DNA from: Isoetes taiwanensis
Taxonomy: Eukaryota > Streptophyta > Lycopodiopsida > Isoetales > Isoetaceae
Reading direction: 5' to 3'
Length of the DNA stretch: 64,000 bases
Assembly (NCBI GenBank): GCA_021234155.1
Contig: JAJEKV010000004.1
Span: forward strand, 28,795,698 to 28,859,697
Shown here: positions 35,098-45,020 of the stretch, in pieces
How positions within the stretch are numbered: position 1 is the first letter of the stretch
How the letters are laid out: every line of letters begins with the position of its first letter
Made by a program: the position numbers and the translations under genes
The notes under the pieces: model-generated
Seen by the model: only the letters and a program-made list of their open reading frames with translations
What the model was told of the DNA's origin: nothing
Databases searched by the model: none

Positions 35098-37890
35098 CAT
35101 GGCCACTAGAAGCAAACGAACCCAAACACCAAAGCTAAAACTGATCCTGATAGGCAGCATGCGAAATATTGATGGGCAAGGTTTCACAGGTTGATACGGC
35201 CCTGGAAAAGGTTGAGGCAGTTCATGATGAAATTAAACAGATGAAAACTCTGTTAGATAGAGTTGCCAGCTTACAATCACAAGTGGGATCTCTAGAAGCA
35301 CGAACTGCAAGCCTGGAACAGCACAAACCACAACAGACAAATCCAACTATCAATTTCAAAGATGAGGTACAATCAGTCTTAGTTGAAGAAAGAGACCGCC
35401 AAAAACGTGTTTTGAGACTACAAATTGTAGGCATTCCTAAGCAACAGGATGAGATCACCAAGGATGTAGTCAGAGATTTCTTCACGAATTATCTAAAACT
35501 GGAAGACTCCGGAATCATTGATGCATAGAGGACAGGCAGGAAAGTGGAAGAAAAAAACCCGACATATTCTTATTAAATGTCGGGATGATACTGCACGCAC
35601 AGATATTATGAAACAAGGGCATCTTCTCAAAGGAACATTAGAGTGTGTAAAGGCTTAGGGGCTTTTCACATGACTAGTGTGTCTTATATTTTAAGGCATA
35701 CTATTGGTCCATGCCAACATTTAAGAAGAACTAGTTTTCACACGGAACCATATAAGACATGTCTGATTTAGGTTCGGGTAGGTTTGAATAGGTTCGGTAA
35801 GGGCAATGGAGTCTTATTTTATACCGGGGGACTTCCCCCGCCATAAAATAAGACACCACTTATTATATTCTATTTTATTCTATTGACCAATCATATTCAA
35901 AATAAAAGGTGGTCTTATTTTGTGATGGTTTTCACACTAGTATTTATTAGTGTCTCATTTACATAAGACACCATGTAGTATGAAAACAACTTATATTTGT
36001 GTGTCTTATTTTTTGCTTTGGAGTCACAAATGATGTCTGATATGAAATGGGACAGCCATATTATAAGACATCGTGTGAAAAGACCCTTAACATGGCAACA
36101 ACTGCAAAGGCGTCAAGATTCTATTCGCCAAGTCCGAGAAGCACGTGCTGCAGGTAAGTGGGCTGTCTATCATAATGGACAAGTGATTATTCGAGATATG
36201 GAAGAATAGGAATTGTCGGGCAGACCTGATCACAAGTCTGCCCCAGTCTCTATTTCATGCTGGAATGTTAAGGGCCAAAAGGCATGTATAGTAGTTTTGA
36301 TTTGTTAGAGACGGAGCAGTTAGATGTTCTTTTCCGTCTCGAAACTTGGGAACATCAATTTGTGAAATCTGGCAATATCAGTTTGCAAGGCTGTCACTAT
36401 TGCAGAACCATGAGATACATTCTATTTGCCATCATAAACATTCTCGTGGATGCCCGCATGGAGGTATTACTTGCATTTTCAATTAGAGATTAAGGAATAA
36501 TATAGATGTGATTTTTATGGATGAAGAAAACATACAGTTCATGGCTATCAAAATTTCTGCTGCACTTTTACTATTGGAAAAGATCTTGTTATAGTGGCTT
36601 GTTATATGCCTCCTTCAGTATACAAACAAAATGATGGCTCTATCGCCAAGCTTGGTCTGAAGATTGCTGAATGGAGACATCTCTATAATGTGCGTTTAGT
36701 TGGTGACTTCAATGGCTGGACAAGCAACCTCCAAGTAGATTTAAATTTAATAGACTTCGATACAGGATCGTTAATGGTAGAACCGTGGGATATATCTCTT
36801 GCAAGAAAAAGCGAGCATAAAGAGACCAATGCTGCAAGACACCAGATTCTTAACCTTTGCTCCATTAGATTTAGTTATATTTAATGGTTGTTTCAAATAA
36901 ACTCACTTTTCGAAGTGAGGCAAGTGAGCAGTTCACTTATTCAACTTTGGATTATCTTATTGGTGATTCGCATCTGTATTCTATTCTTGAAGATATTTCC
37001 ATTGGTGATTTTGTACCAGAAAGTGACCATATGCATCACTGTTGTTCAAGTTGGCCGCCAATGTGATCTCCCTGTGAAGCATGTAAAAACACACATCAGA
37101 TATAAGCAATATAACGCTGAAGCTTTCCAAGAAGAGATCACCAAGAATTTGAATCGTGTTAGGAGCTTGTCCAACATACATTCCAAAGCAGGAGATCTAA
37201 ATTGCTTGTTGATTGAATGTGCCAAACGGGTCTATGGTGAATCTCGATCAGCATACTGTACTTATCCACAAAATGCTTGGTATGATGATGAATTAAGGAA
37301 CGCCAGAAAATAGGCTGATAGTCAGTAAAACTGAGAGCATACAAAATAATGGTTAAAGTTAAAAAGCAGGAATGGTATCGATTGCATCAAATAGAATTGA
37401 CCAATCATCTCTCTTCAAAAGGGTTTTTGGAAGTTGTGTCTACCTAATGAGGCTGCGGACTACTTTTGTGTGAGCATTGTAGAAATGAAGGAAGCCATTA
37501 ACAGTTTGGCTCGCGGCAAAGCTCGAGATGTGGACGGTCTAGTAGCAGAGTATCTAAAAGATGGCGGCCCAGATTTAGCAAAATTAATTGTAGAACTCTT
37601 TAATCAAGCTATAATGGACGGTTTTCCAGAAGCATGGACCATAAGCTTGATCCATCCTATCCACAAACATAGAGACGTGATGCAACCGGGCAATTATTGC
37701 ACATTAATGGTTAGCCTGATTCTTGCCAAATTGTTTGGTAAAGCTTTTGATGCTAAATTGACCACATGGGCAGAGACACACCATGTTCGAGCACATGGAC
37801 AGGCCGGATTTCGGCATGGGCACTCTATGTTGGACCATCTGCTTACACTTCCACTATGATTGAGGAAGTCAAATCACAAAATAAGCCTTT
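35098..37890 (+). pseudogene. L1-like LINE (first copy): ORF1, endonuclease and start of reverse transcriptase
   Basis: ATG at 35098 opens a basic ORF1 start (MATRSKRTQTPKLK). A coiled coil follows from 35169 (VASLQSQVGSLEARTASLEQ), then an RRM-like part (RVLRLQIVGIPKQQDEITKD), broken by TAG 35526 and a one-base insertion in the A run near 35552. ORF1 resumes after the MITE with LTWQQLQRRQDSIRQVREA. The apurinic endonuclease region spans 36240-37060: SCWNVKG, YMPPSVYK, NVRLVGDFNGWTSN and STLDYLIGDSHLYSILEDIS, ending in ESDHM. Reverse transcriptase runs from 37434: GKARDVDGLVAEYLKDGGPD, ELFNQAIMDGFPEAW and AHGQAGFRHGHSMLDHLLTL. It then breaks off at about 37890, where a different LINE takes over. 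Many frameshifts make it inactive. Confidence 0.8.
35658..36086. mobile_element. Tourist-like (PIF/Harbinger) MITE, 429 bp, TTA duplication
   Basis: The ends are GGGGCTTTTCACATGA (35658) and the inverse of GGGTCTTTTCACACGA (36086), each followed inward by TGTCTTAT. TTA flanks both sides (35655-35657 and 36087-36089). It sits in LINE ORF1: coding resumes directly after it with LTWQQLQRRQ. Near 35815-35853 is a nearly perfect internal hairpin around CCGGGGGACTTCCCCCG. There is no coding capacity, as expected for a MITE. Confidence 0.85.
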
Positions 37891-38306
37891 GCTCCGCAGA
37901 CAGTGGGCCAGGCCCCCAATGGTGCCGGTTCTCACAGCACTCTTCAACAGGGCATTGCAAGAAGGCTTCCCCCCGCACTGGACTACCAGTAGAGTTGTGC
38001 CCATATACAAAGCAGGGGACCCCCACAGCCCAGCCAACTATCGTACCATTATGGTCAGTTCTGTCTTTGCCAAGTTGCTTGCCGGGATTCTTGAGAAGCG
38101 ACTGACACTTTGGGCAGAGGATGGAGAAGTGCGGGCTCTCACGCAGGCAGGCTTCCGCCCCCGGCATTCTACTATTGACCATATCTTCACTCTGCGAACA
38201 CTCATAGAGGATAGCCGGAATCAACGCCAGAACCTGTACTGTTGCTTTGTGGATTCCGCAAAGGTTTTTGACACAGTGCCTCGGGATAAGTTGTGGGACA
38301 GATTGA
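37891..38306 (+). pseudogene. L1-like LINE (second copy), 5'-truncated reverse transcriptase, part 1
   Basis: The frame reads RPPMVPVLTALFNRALQEGF, HWTTSRVVPIYKAGDPHSPA, QAGFRPRHSTIDHIFTLRTL and YCCFVDSAKVFDTVPRDKLW, then DRL. It therefore re-covers the same reverse transcriptase motifs already passed in the first LINE, so two elements are fused here at about 37.89 kb. The usual catalytic block A sequence F(V/I)DFxKAFD reads FVDSAKVFD, retaining its Asp. The frame is cut by the 12.27-kb transposon at 38307 and continues exactly at 50589. Confidence 0.85.
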
Positions 38307-38349
38307 CCCGGGGGGTTCACCTAGATTATGGGGTATGAAACATGTGAGT

Positions 38350-39060
38350 GCACCAAATCGGTTTTTTTATTGCCTCTTTGGTACCGTATACTTAAGAAAA
38401 ATATAAGGTTTTTATAGTTTGAATGCCGTAGGATACCAGAGGGAGTGTGGTGGCACCAATGTTCGATTCGTATTCATACTATAAGGGTCTGTCATTTTTG
38501 GTGAGCTTCTACTGTTTTGGCTGCTTCATCTATTTCACATTGTAAGATTAATTATAGGCTAGCTTATGAAGAGCTAAGACATCTAGACATAGTGAATTTT
38601 ATGTTTTAATTTTAAACAACTAAGTTAACATCGAGTTTACTTATTAAACTCACAATGTAATGAATCAACTTCAACTCGTACTAATCTAATCACATTACAT
38701 TTTGGTACGGATAATATACTTCGAGTAATAAGTATAAATACTATGATAACATAGAAGATATCGTATATATATAAGCAGAATTTCATTAAAGTTGGAAATT
38801 TCGTGATTCCAATTTCTCGTGAAATCAGTTTCTTCCCTGTTTTATCACACATTTATGGCTAGATATGGCACTATTTGCTTAAAAAGAAACCAGTTATCAT
38901 GCAAAAACCGCTACATTTAATATAAAACAGCGCGGTTTTAGTTGTCAGGAAGAGAACTATGGCGCCATTTACTTGGAAAGTATGAGGAAAAGCGGCCCGA
39001 GAAACACAAAAGCAAATATTAAATTGCCAAAAAGCGCCCAGCAAGCAAACAAAAAAATGG
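38350..39060. other. Left arm of the 12.3-kb transposon, AT-rich
   Basis: No gene is seen on either strand. It probably holds subterminal transposase-binding sequence, but no clear repeat unit is visible before about 39.06 kb. Confidence 0.4.
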
Positions 39061-39290
39061 CGCCGCTCCTTTAGCTTAGAAATAACCACAAAGCAAATAG
39101 CGCAAACGCGATATTTGCTTTAACGTGAAAGGAAGCAAATGGTGCAGGCGCGCTATTTGCTTGAACGTGAAAGCAAGCAAATAGTGCAGACGCGCTATTT
39201 AAGAGCGAGCAAATAGTGCAGGTGCGCTATTTGCGTGAACGTGAAGACCAAGCAAATAGTGCTCTCGCGCCATTTTGCTATAGATAACAC
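39061..39290. repeat. Palindrome array (GCAAATAG...GCGCTATTTGC type)
   Basis: About five consecutive short palindromes of the form AGCAAATAGTGCAG followed by GCGCTATTTGC, joined by GTGAACGTGAAAG-like spacers. The GC core and the AT arms parallel the (A/T)GGCGC palindromes elsewhere in the element. Confidence 0.75.
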
Positions 39291-39357
39291 ATATTTTCAG
39301 AAGACCATGTAGATATATATATTAATAGATACAATTTTTCAAAATACAGAATTTTTT

Positions 39358-42300
39358 TTAATAGTCATTGGCGAAGTGTTCATCAGAGACTTTCTCATAA
39401 TCATCCAGGTTAATTTTACTGCGGTCAATTTGATCCCGCTCGCTCCGCCTTTGGGCCGACGTCTCACCTTTCTCTCAGTATGAGAAGCTTCTTCGTCTGC
39501 CCCTTCTCGAGATTCACCATCTTGCAAAGTCAAGACTTCCGTTGGCGTTGGTCAATGGCCTTTGGGTCAAGCCGGGGGTACATGACGTTCTCGACCCTAC
39601 GAGTAATGCCCGCTACGCATTTCATCTTTCCTAACTCATGCTCGTATGTCACACTGATTCTTCCTACATGAAGGGATGCCCTAGAGAAGGCTCCACCAGA
39701 GAAGAAATCTAGTACAATGTTACCTTGAGGGCGAGAGCTTATCAACAAGGTAGAACGATTCTTGGGACCAATCTGTTTATGCACCAGATATTCTCCCTCC
39801 ATACCCTGCCAACTCCACTTAAACCTGTCTTGCATGAGTTTTTTAGCCATAACATCGCCCTCACTTCCGATGGCTTCCTTAGGAATAGGAGGAATTTGCG
39901 GGAGCTTTCTAGGATGGTCGCCAAATAGCCTAAGGTCCAGGTCTTTCGGGGCTCTCCCGTGCGTGTGCGAAATCCCTCGTAGCAAATAGAAGAGCTTGTG
40001 GCTCTTTGATTCCTGAACCACCTGTAGCTCCAGGCTCTTCTTCATAGATTCCTACAAACACTCTAGACCTGGATTCTAGTCTTTCAAGCGCACTGGCAAA
40101 TAGTAAGTTATGCTCCGGCCTGACGAAACATAGAATCCAGTATGTCTCTTGGTCTGTCATCTGTGAGACATTATCGAAGAACGCGGTTACAGTCTCACTT
40201 TTCCAAGCTGGAGTAAGCTGCCTTGCATCTAAACATATCATCTTTGGGGGTAGAAGCTGCGTTCGTTGAATCCCGGCAGTGACATGCTCCACAAACCATC
40301 TTGGCAAAGCCTTTTCTGTTTCAGGCTGAAGGATTTTTCGAATGGACCTGGCCAAGGAGAATGGCATGTTACCATGAACTCCCTCTTTGAGTATTCCTTC
40401 CTGTACCCACTTATGGTGGCATACCCCCCAAACCAGAAGTGCAGAATCTGAGAAGTGGTCTGTGGCTTTCCTTAGGTCCTCGAATTTCTTGTACTTAGTG
40501 CCAATTTGATCTGCAATGAAGTGCAGTATCTCCTTCTTCATGTAAGCAAGTACTCTTAAGTTCTCAGCCCTCGCCTTGAAGAAATTATCGCCTTTGTAAT
40601 CTGAGGTGACTTTGACGTATATATCCCCGCTTAAAGCTTCTTCGAGGACCTTTCTACAATCATCATAGTCCAAGCCCCTCATGCATCTAAGGTAGTTGTC
40701 ACTGAAGTAATCTTTGTCTTTAGCAAAATTAATTACTATAGCCTGACCCCTGTTGTCCTTAAGTTCTCCCTTCCTCCATTTGTTCCACATCTGGCGGAAG
40801 AGTGCATAGACATCATCTGGCATGAAGACAAACCGATTGACATCCTTCGTGTGTTTGCCCCTCAGAATCTTGTCTGCCATTTCAAGGTAGTGCTGCAAGA
40901 GAGCTGGCGATTTTAGAATTTCAAATGTTGCTATTTACATCTAATGGCGCAATTTGCGCCATTTTGAATTTGAATTGGCGCAGTTAGCGCTTATTTGAAT
41001 TCAAATGGCGCAGCTGCGCTATTTGAATTGAAATGGCGGTACATTATTTTCAATTCAAATGGCGCAGCTGCGCCATTTGAATTCAAATAGCGCAGCTGCG
41101 CCATTTCGATAAATGAATGGGTAAGGAGACGTAAACATACCTTGTACTCGTCACTTCTTGATCATCCCTTACCAAATAGGAACGGTCTTCGCATTCCTCG
41201 AATCGCTTGCGAAGATGGTGGATCCGATCCACATATGGTTCCTTGAAGGCGGTCTTTGCTACTATATCATTCACATCCACACCGAAATAAGAAGGTCCAG
41301 TCACCGATCTCTCCGAAAAGAACTCGTGATATTCTATAGACATAGATCTTGCCGAAGCTCGGCTCTAGCATCCTCGGTCCCCAACTTATCGCACACGAAA
41401 TGAAAGCGGCGAAATAATCGAATGATTACCATTGATAATATAAAATCTTTTCCGAATCAAGTCAGATTCCTGTGACCAGCTCAGCAACTCCTTTGTATCC
41501 GGATCAAAGGGCACTACATCTTTGGAGTGAATACGGGTGTGGATCCTCGGCAAATGATTTTATGAGAGCCTCCTAACATGCTCGGGGTTAATAACCCCGG
41601 CGGTCATATTAGGTGGGGCCTCTTCTAGATCCCGGATAGATATTCTTACGGTGTATGTGACTCCAAGGGGAACATGTGGCCGTCTTTTTTGTATTTTCTT
41701 TAGTGTTTCCTCTCCGCCATTTCTTCTTTCTTCGTCACGGTCCATCTTTAGTTCCTCGGGCACTTCAAGATCCGCAATCTTTTGTAATTTCCTTGCCCTT
41801 ATCCGTGCTTTGGTTTTACGGCTTTCTCTTTCTTTGGAGTGCTATCTTTGTGGATGCTACATTTCTTATGTGCTTTGTAGCCTCCTTATTGTCACTAATA
41901 GTGCGGTCACTATCGCCAAGGGGCTTTTCATCAGCAGGCTTCTCAGTGGACTTCACGGGAGAATCATGTTTGTGAGCCTCCGTCTCATCCCTCTTCTCAT
42001 CCCTATGCCCCTCCCCTTTCTCAACTTCTCGTCCTTCTTCTTGTTCTCAGATCCCTCAGGTACATCACCACCTCCACTTTTTTTTGTTCCTTTGCCGCCT
42101 TTGGTGGCATTTTTAATTTTTACACCACACCTTTTCTCAGATCTCTCCCGTGACCATCGCGCTATCCATTCGGGTGGCATGTTGTTCGAGAGCGGCTCTT
42201 ACAATGTAGGACACGGAGTTTTTGGACATGTCCATGGCCGCTCGCAGAATACTGAATCCTTTGAGGATCTCTACCGTGCCTTTGATATCTGCTTGCTCTC

Positions 42301-42634
42301 TGGACTCATAAGATGGCAGCGGCCAACCTTTTTTTCTTGGCCGCGGTGCTTGGTCCTTCATTTGGACTCCATCATTGCGGGCTCAGAACTAATCGCCAAT
42401 CCATGCAATAGAGATCAATCCGCCATCGAGGATCTTCCATCAGGTGCAACCAAGAAAGTCAAGTCTTCCTTGTTTCTTGACTTCTCTCATGTTGACAATG
42501 ATGCCCATCTGGGCCACGGTTGAGGCTCCTTCTTCACCTGTACCTGATTTGACAAGGAGGCAAAGTTCTCGCCTCTTGTCTCCCTTGGTTGGGTCTACGC
42601 CTTCAGTCAAGGGTATGGCTCTAACGATCTCCAT
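39358..42634 (-). pseudogene. ParB/sulfiredoxin-like domain plus beta-class DNA amino-methyltransferase-like gene of the transposon
   Basis: Read on the minus strand in several frames. N-terminal part of unknown kind (42634 to about 42150). Lys/Arg/Glu-rich region (about 42150-41700). ParB-like domain (41664-41417): TYTVRISIRDLEEAPPNMTA, INPEHVRRL, then KRFYIINGNHSI, resembling the (Y/F)xxIxGxHRxxAA motif. Helical part to a likely donor AAG|GTATGT near 41124. Intron of about 230 bp; exon from about 40892. Methyltransferase-like part: ICLDARQLTPAW then YWILCFVRPEHN (motif IV region), KLFYLLRGISHTHGRAPKDL, and NIVLDFFSGGAFSRASLHVG (39692-39718), the AdoMet-binding motif I after motif IV as in beta-class N6/N4 enzymes. 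DARQ stands where (D/N/S)PP(Y/F/W) is expected. The C-terminus ends EHFANDY at 39358. Frameshifts near 42440, 41560, 41415 and 40035 show decay. Domain calls are by motif reading only. Confidence 0.55.
40920..41105. repeat. Palindrome array inside the intron of the methyltransferase-like gene
   Basis: Contains a perfect 32-bp palindrome at 41052-41083 with core GGCGCAGCTGCGCC and arms ATTCAAAT/ATTTGAAT, plus at least three further related palindromes (core GGCGCAATTTGCGCC at about 40946). The whole array falls within the predicted ~230-bp intron (about 41124-40892). Confidence 0.8.
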
Positions 42635-42729
42635 ACACCAAGACCTTCCAAATGAGGACTATGCTCCTCAAGTCACCACGCTCCATTTCTTTGGGCCAAG
42701 ACCAGCCGCCATGGAGGTAAGCATGGTGA

Positions 42730-43330
42730 GAGAAATGGCATGTGCTAGAAAGTTAAAACAGCAAAAGCGGCATTTAGACTAAATGGCGGCAGTGCGCCAT
42801 TTAATCTAAATGGCTTAAATACCGCTTATTTAGACTAAATGGGACTGGGCGCCATTTAGATGAAATGGCGCTATGCTCGCCATTTAGATAAATAAGCACT
42901 CGGCCATTTGCTCTATTATATAAAAGCTAAATGGCGCAGGTGCGCCATTTAGATTAAATGGCGCCAATGGCGCTTTATTTAGACTAAAATGGCGTTGCGC
43001 CATTTAGCTTTTATATAATAGAGCAAATGGCGCAGTGCTTCATTTAGTCTAAAATGGCGCAAAGCGCTTATTTGTTTTTGAAGGACCCATAAAGAGCAAA
43101 TGTGCGCCATTTATTTAGTCTAAATGGCGACCGCGCCATTTAGTCTAAATGGCGACACTGCCATTTGCTCTTTATGGGTCCGCTTCTACAAGAATATTAA
43201 TGATTATTATGGAAATGGCGCTAATGCGCCATTTCACAAACTATAAGAGGAAAAGGTCGCTACAAACCCACCCTCTCCTAATGAAATGGCTGCCCCTCAA
43301 GGCCATTTCGCTAATACCTAAGACACTACA
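42730..43330. repeat. Palindrome array in the divergent intergenic region
   Basis: Many ATGGCGC...GCGCCAT palindromes with TTTAGAxTAAAT spacers. Two larger foldbacks are clear. The 45-bp arms 42894-42938 and 42996-43040 contain GCTCTATTATATAAAAGCTA and its inverse, with two mismatches. The perfect 20-bp arms 43083-43102 and 43162-43181 are GGACCCATAAAGAGCAAATG and its inverse. It lies between the start regions of the two divergent large genes. Confidence 0.85.
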
Positions 43331-44423
43331 CTTGACTACCTAAGACACTACCTAAGAAACAACAGATACTAACCTCGAGCCCGGCTCCCGGATTTTGAGC
43401 TTAAGATTGCGCCATATTGTATAAAAGTATAAAAGTACAGGACCGTGATAAATCCTACTCCACTTTTTTTTTTTAGAAGCCCGGATCAACAGAGCGCTAG
43501 AGAGAGAAGATGGTTGATTAGGAGAGAGAATGTGCAGGCGCTAGGGCTTAGGCTTATTTGCGGAAGAAGGAAGGCTGAGGCGGGAGAAAAGAACAATGAA
43601 ATTGAAAATGAAAATTGGACGGAAAGAAAAGAAAAGAAAAGTCTGGGAAAGAAAAAAAACCAATTTTACCGCCCCGTCTCTCTTCAAATTTTGCGCTACC
43701 GTCTGGCCTCGAAATTTGGCGCCAAATTGGGTCTCTACAAATTTTAAAATTTTGAATTTTCCCGCCCGTCCGTTTCTCCCGCCTGCTCGCCATTATAAAT
43801 CATAGGTAGTTTAAGTCATTCCGCCAAGCCTCCTCAGTGTCCCGCCCCGCTTAGCTCAAATTTGAAATTTGAATTTGCCCGCCCAGATTTTGAACTTTGA
43901 ATTTGCCCGCCGGCCCACTTCATAATGGGCGTTTTCTTTTGCCTCGGCTCGCCGAGGCGCATATGGTCATTAGAAGGCGCTTATATTCGACCGGCGGTTT
44001 GCGATTTTATGCACCTCGCCCTCGCTTTCAATATTCGTAGGTTTTTGCGCTTTGAGATCTCTTTGGTCGACACAAAGCAGTATGCTTCTCCCGACGTCTA
44101 TTCCGCCTTAGACGTTGGTTCCTTAGTCGATAGCAGTAGTTTTGCCGCTTTGGCCGCTTTCTTTCTTTGCGTACCGCTTTAGCCCTTTGTCTTCATTCTT
44201 CAGCGCCAAGCAGCCTTTCGTTCTAGCGCTTCGGCTTCATTCTTCAGCGCTTGGCTTCATTCCAGTGGCGCTTCGTCTTCATTTTTCAGCGCTTTTGTCC
44301 GAGATTCTCCAAGCGCTTGTCCGGACTTGTCAAGATTATTCAGCGCTTGACCAAATTCTTCAAAGCATTCTCGATATGGCAGATCCGAATCGCCAATGAC
44401 GCCCGTGTTAGAGGCTATTCAGG
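43331..44423. promoter_or_regulatory. Divergent intergenic / probable 5' region of the plus-strand transposase gene
   Basis: 43780-43910 repeats TTGAATTTGCCCGCC-like units. 44180-44350 repeats GGCTTCATTCTTCAGCGCTT-like units about five times. An ATG at 44376 (MADPNRQ, then a stop) is followed by a possible donor at 44423 (TATTCAG|GTTCTAG); a matching acceptor GATTCTCACAG ends at 45020. This suggests a first exon and a ~600-bp intron for the downstream gene. The link is inferred. Confidence 0.35.
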
Positions 44424-44609
44424 TTCTAGTAAAATGTTTTAGTATGTTTAATGTAGGATGTAGGATGTTAAATATTTTAATATGTTTAAGGGTAGATCTT
44501 CTCTATCTTGTTCAAGAGATAAGTTCTCAACAATTGATGTCTTCTTTGAATCTTGTAGTAATAGGAATCCATAACTCTAGCTATTAGATATAGCATTTAG
44601 AATAAAAGA

Positions 44610-44915
44610 TGCCATTTACTGTCAATGGGCCATTTTCCTTGAATGGGCATTTACCATTTTATTTCTGAATGGAGCACCGCGCCATTTCCCTTTAAATGAC
44701 GCAATGCCATTTATTTAATGGGAAATGGCGCTACCGCCTCCATTTCAAGGAAATGGCGCGCAATTGCCCATTTCAGGGAAATGGCGCAGCTGTCGCTCCA
44801 TTTCAAGGAAAATGGCCCATTGACAGTAAAATGGCGCAACCGCGCCATTTAAAGGTAATGAGCGCGATCAAGGCCATTTAAGTAAATGGAGCAAACCGCG
44901 CCATTTGTCTCTCAT
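44610..44915. repeat. Palindrome array inside the probable first intron of the transposase gene
   Basis: Perfect inverted arms of 27 bp at 44616-44642 and 44803-44829 (TTACTGTCAATGGGCCATTT start and its inverse) enclose several AAATGGCGC...GCGCCATTT palindromes; more follow to 44915. Confidence 0.8.
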
Positions 44916-45020
44916 GTCGATAATTTCTTTCACATTTTCGCTTATTTTCACTAAGTATATGTCATCGAGGGTTGCATGTCTCTAACAAGTATATATATAT
45001 ATGTGTATTGATTCTCACAG

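Noticed and set aside
41651-42523. 290-residue plus-strand frame
   Set aside because: It is the antisense shadow of the Lys/Glu-rich part of the minus-strand ParB-methyltransferase-like gene; its Ser/Phe/Leu-rich composition reflects that.
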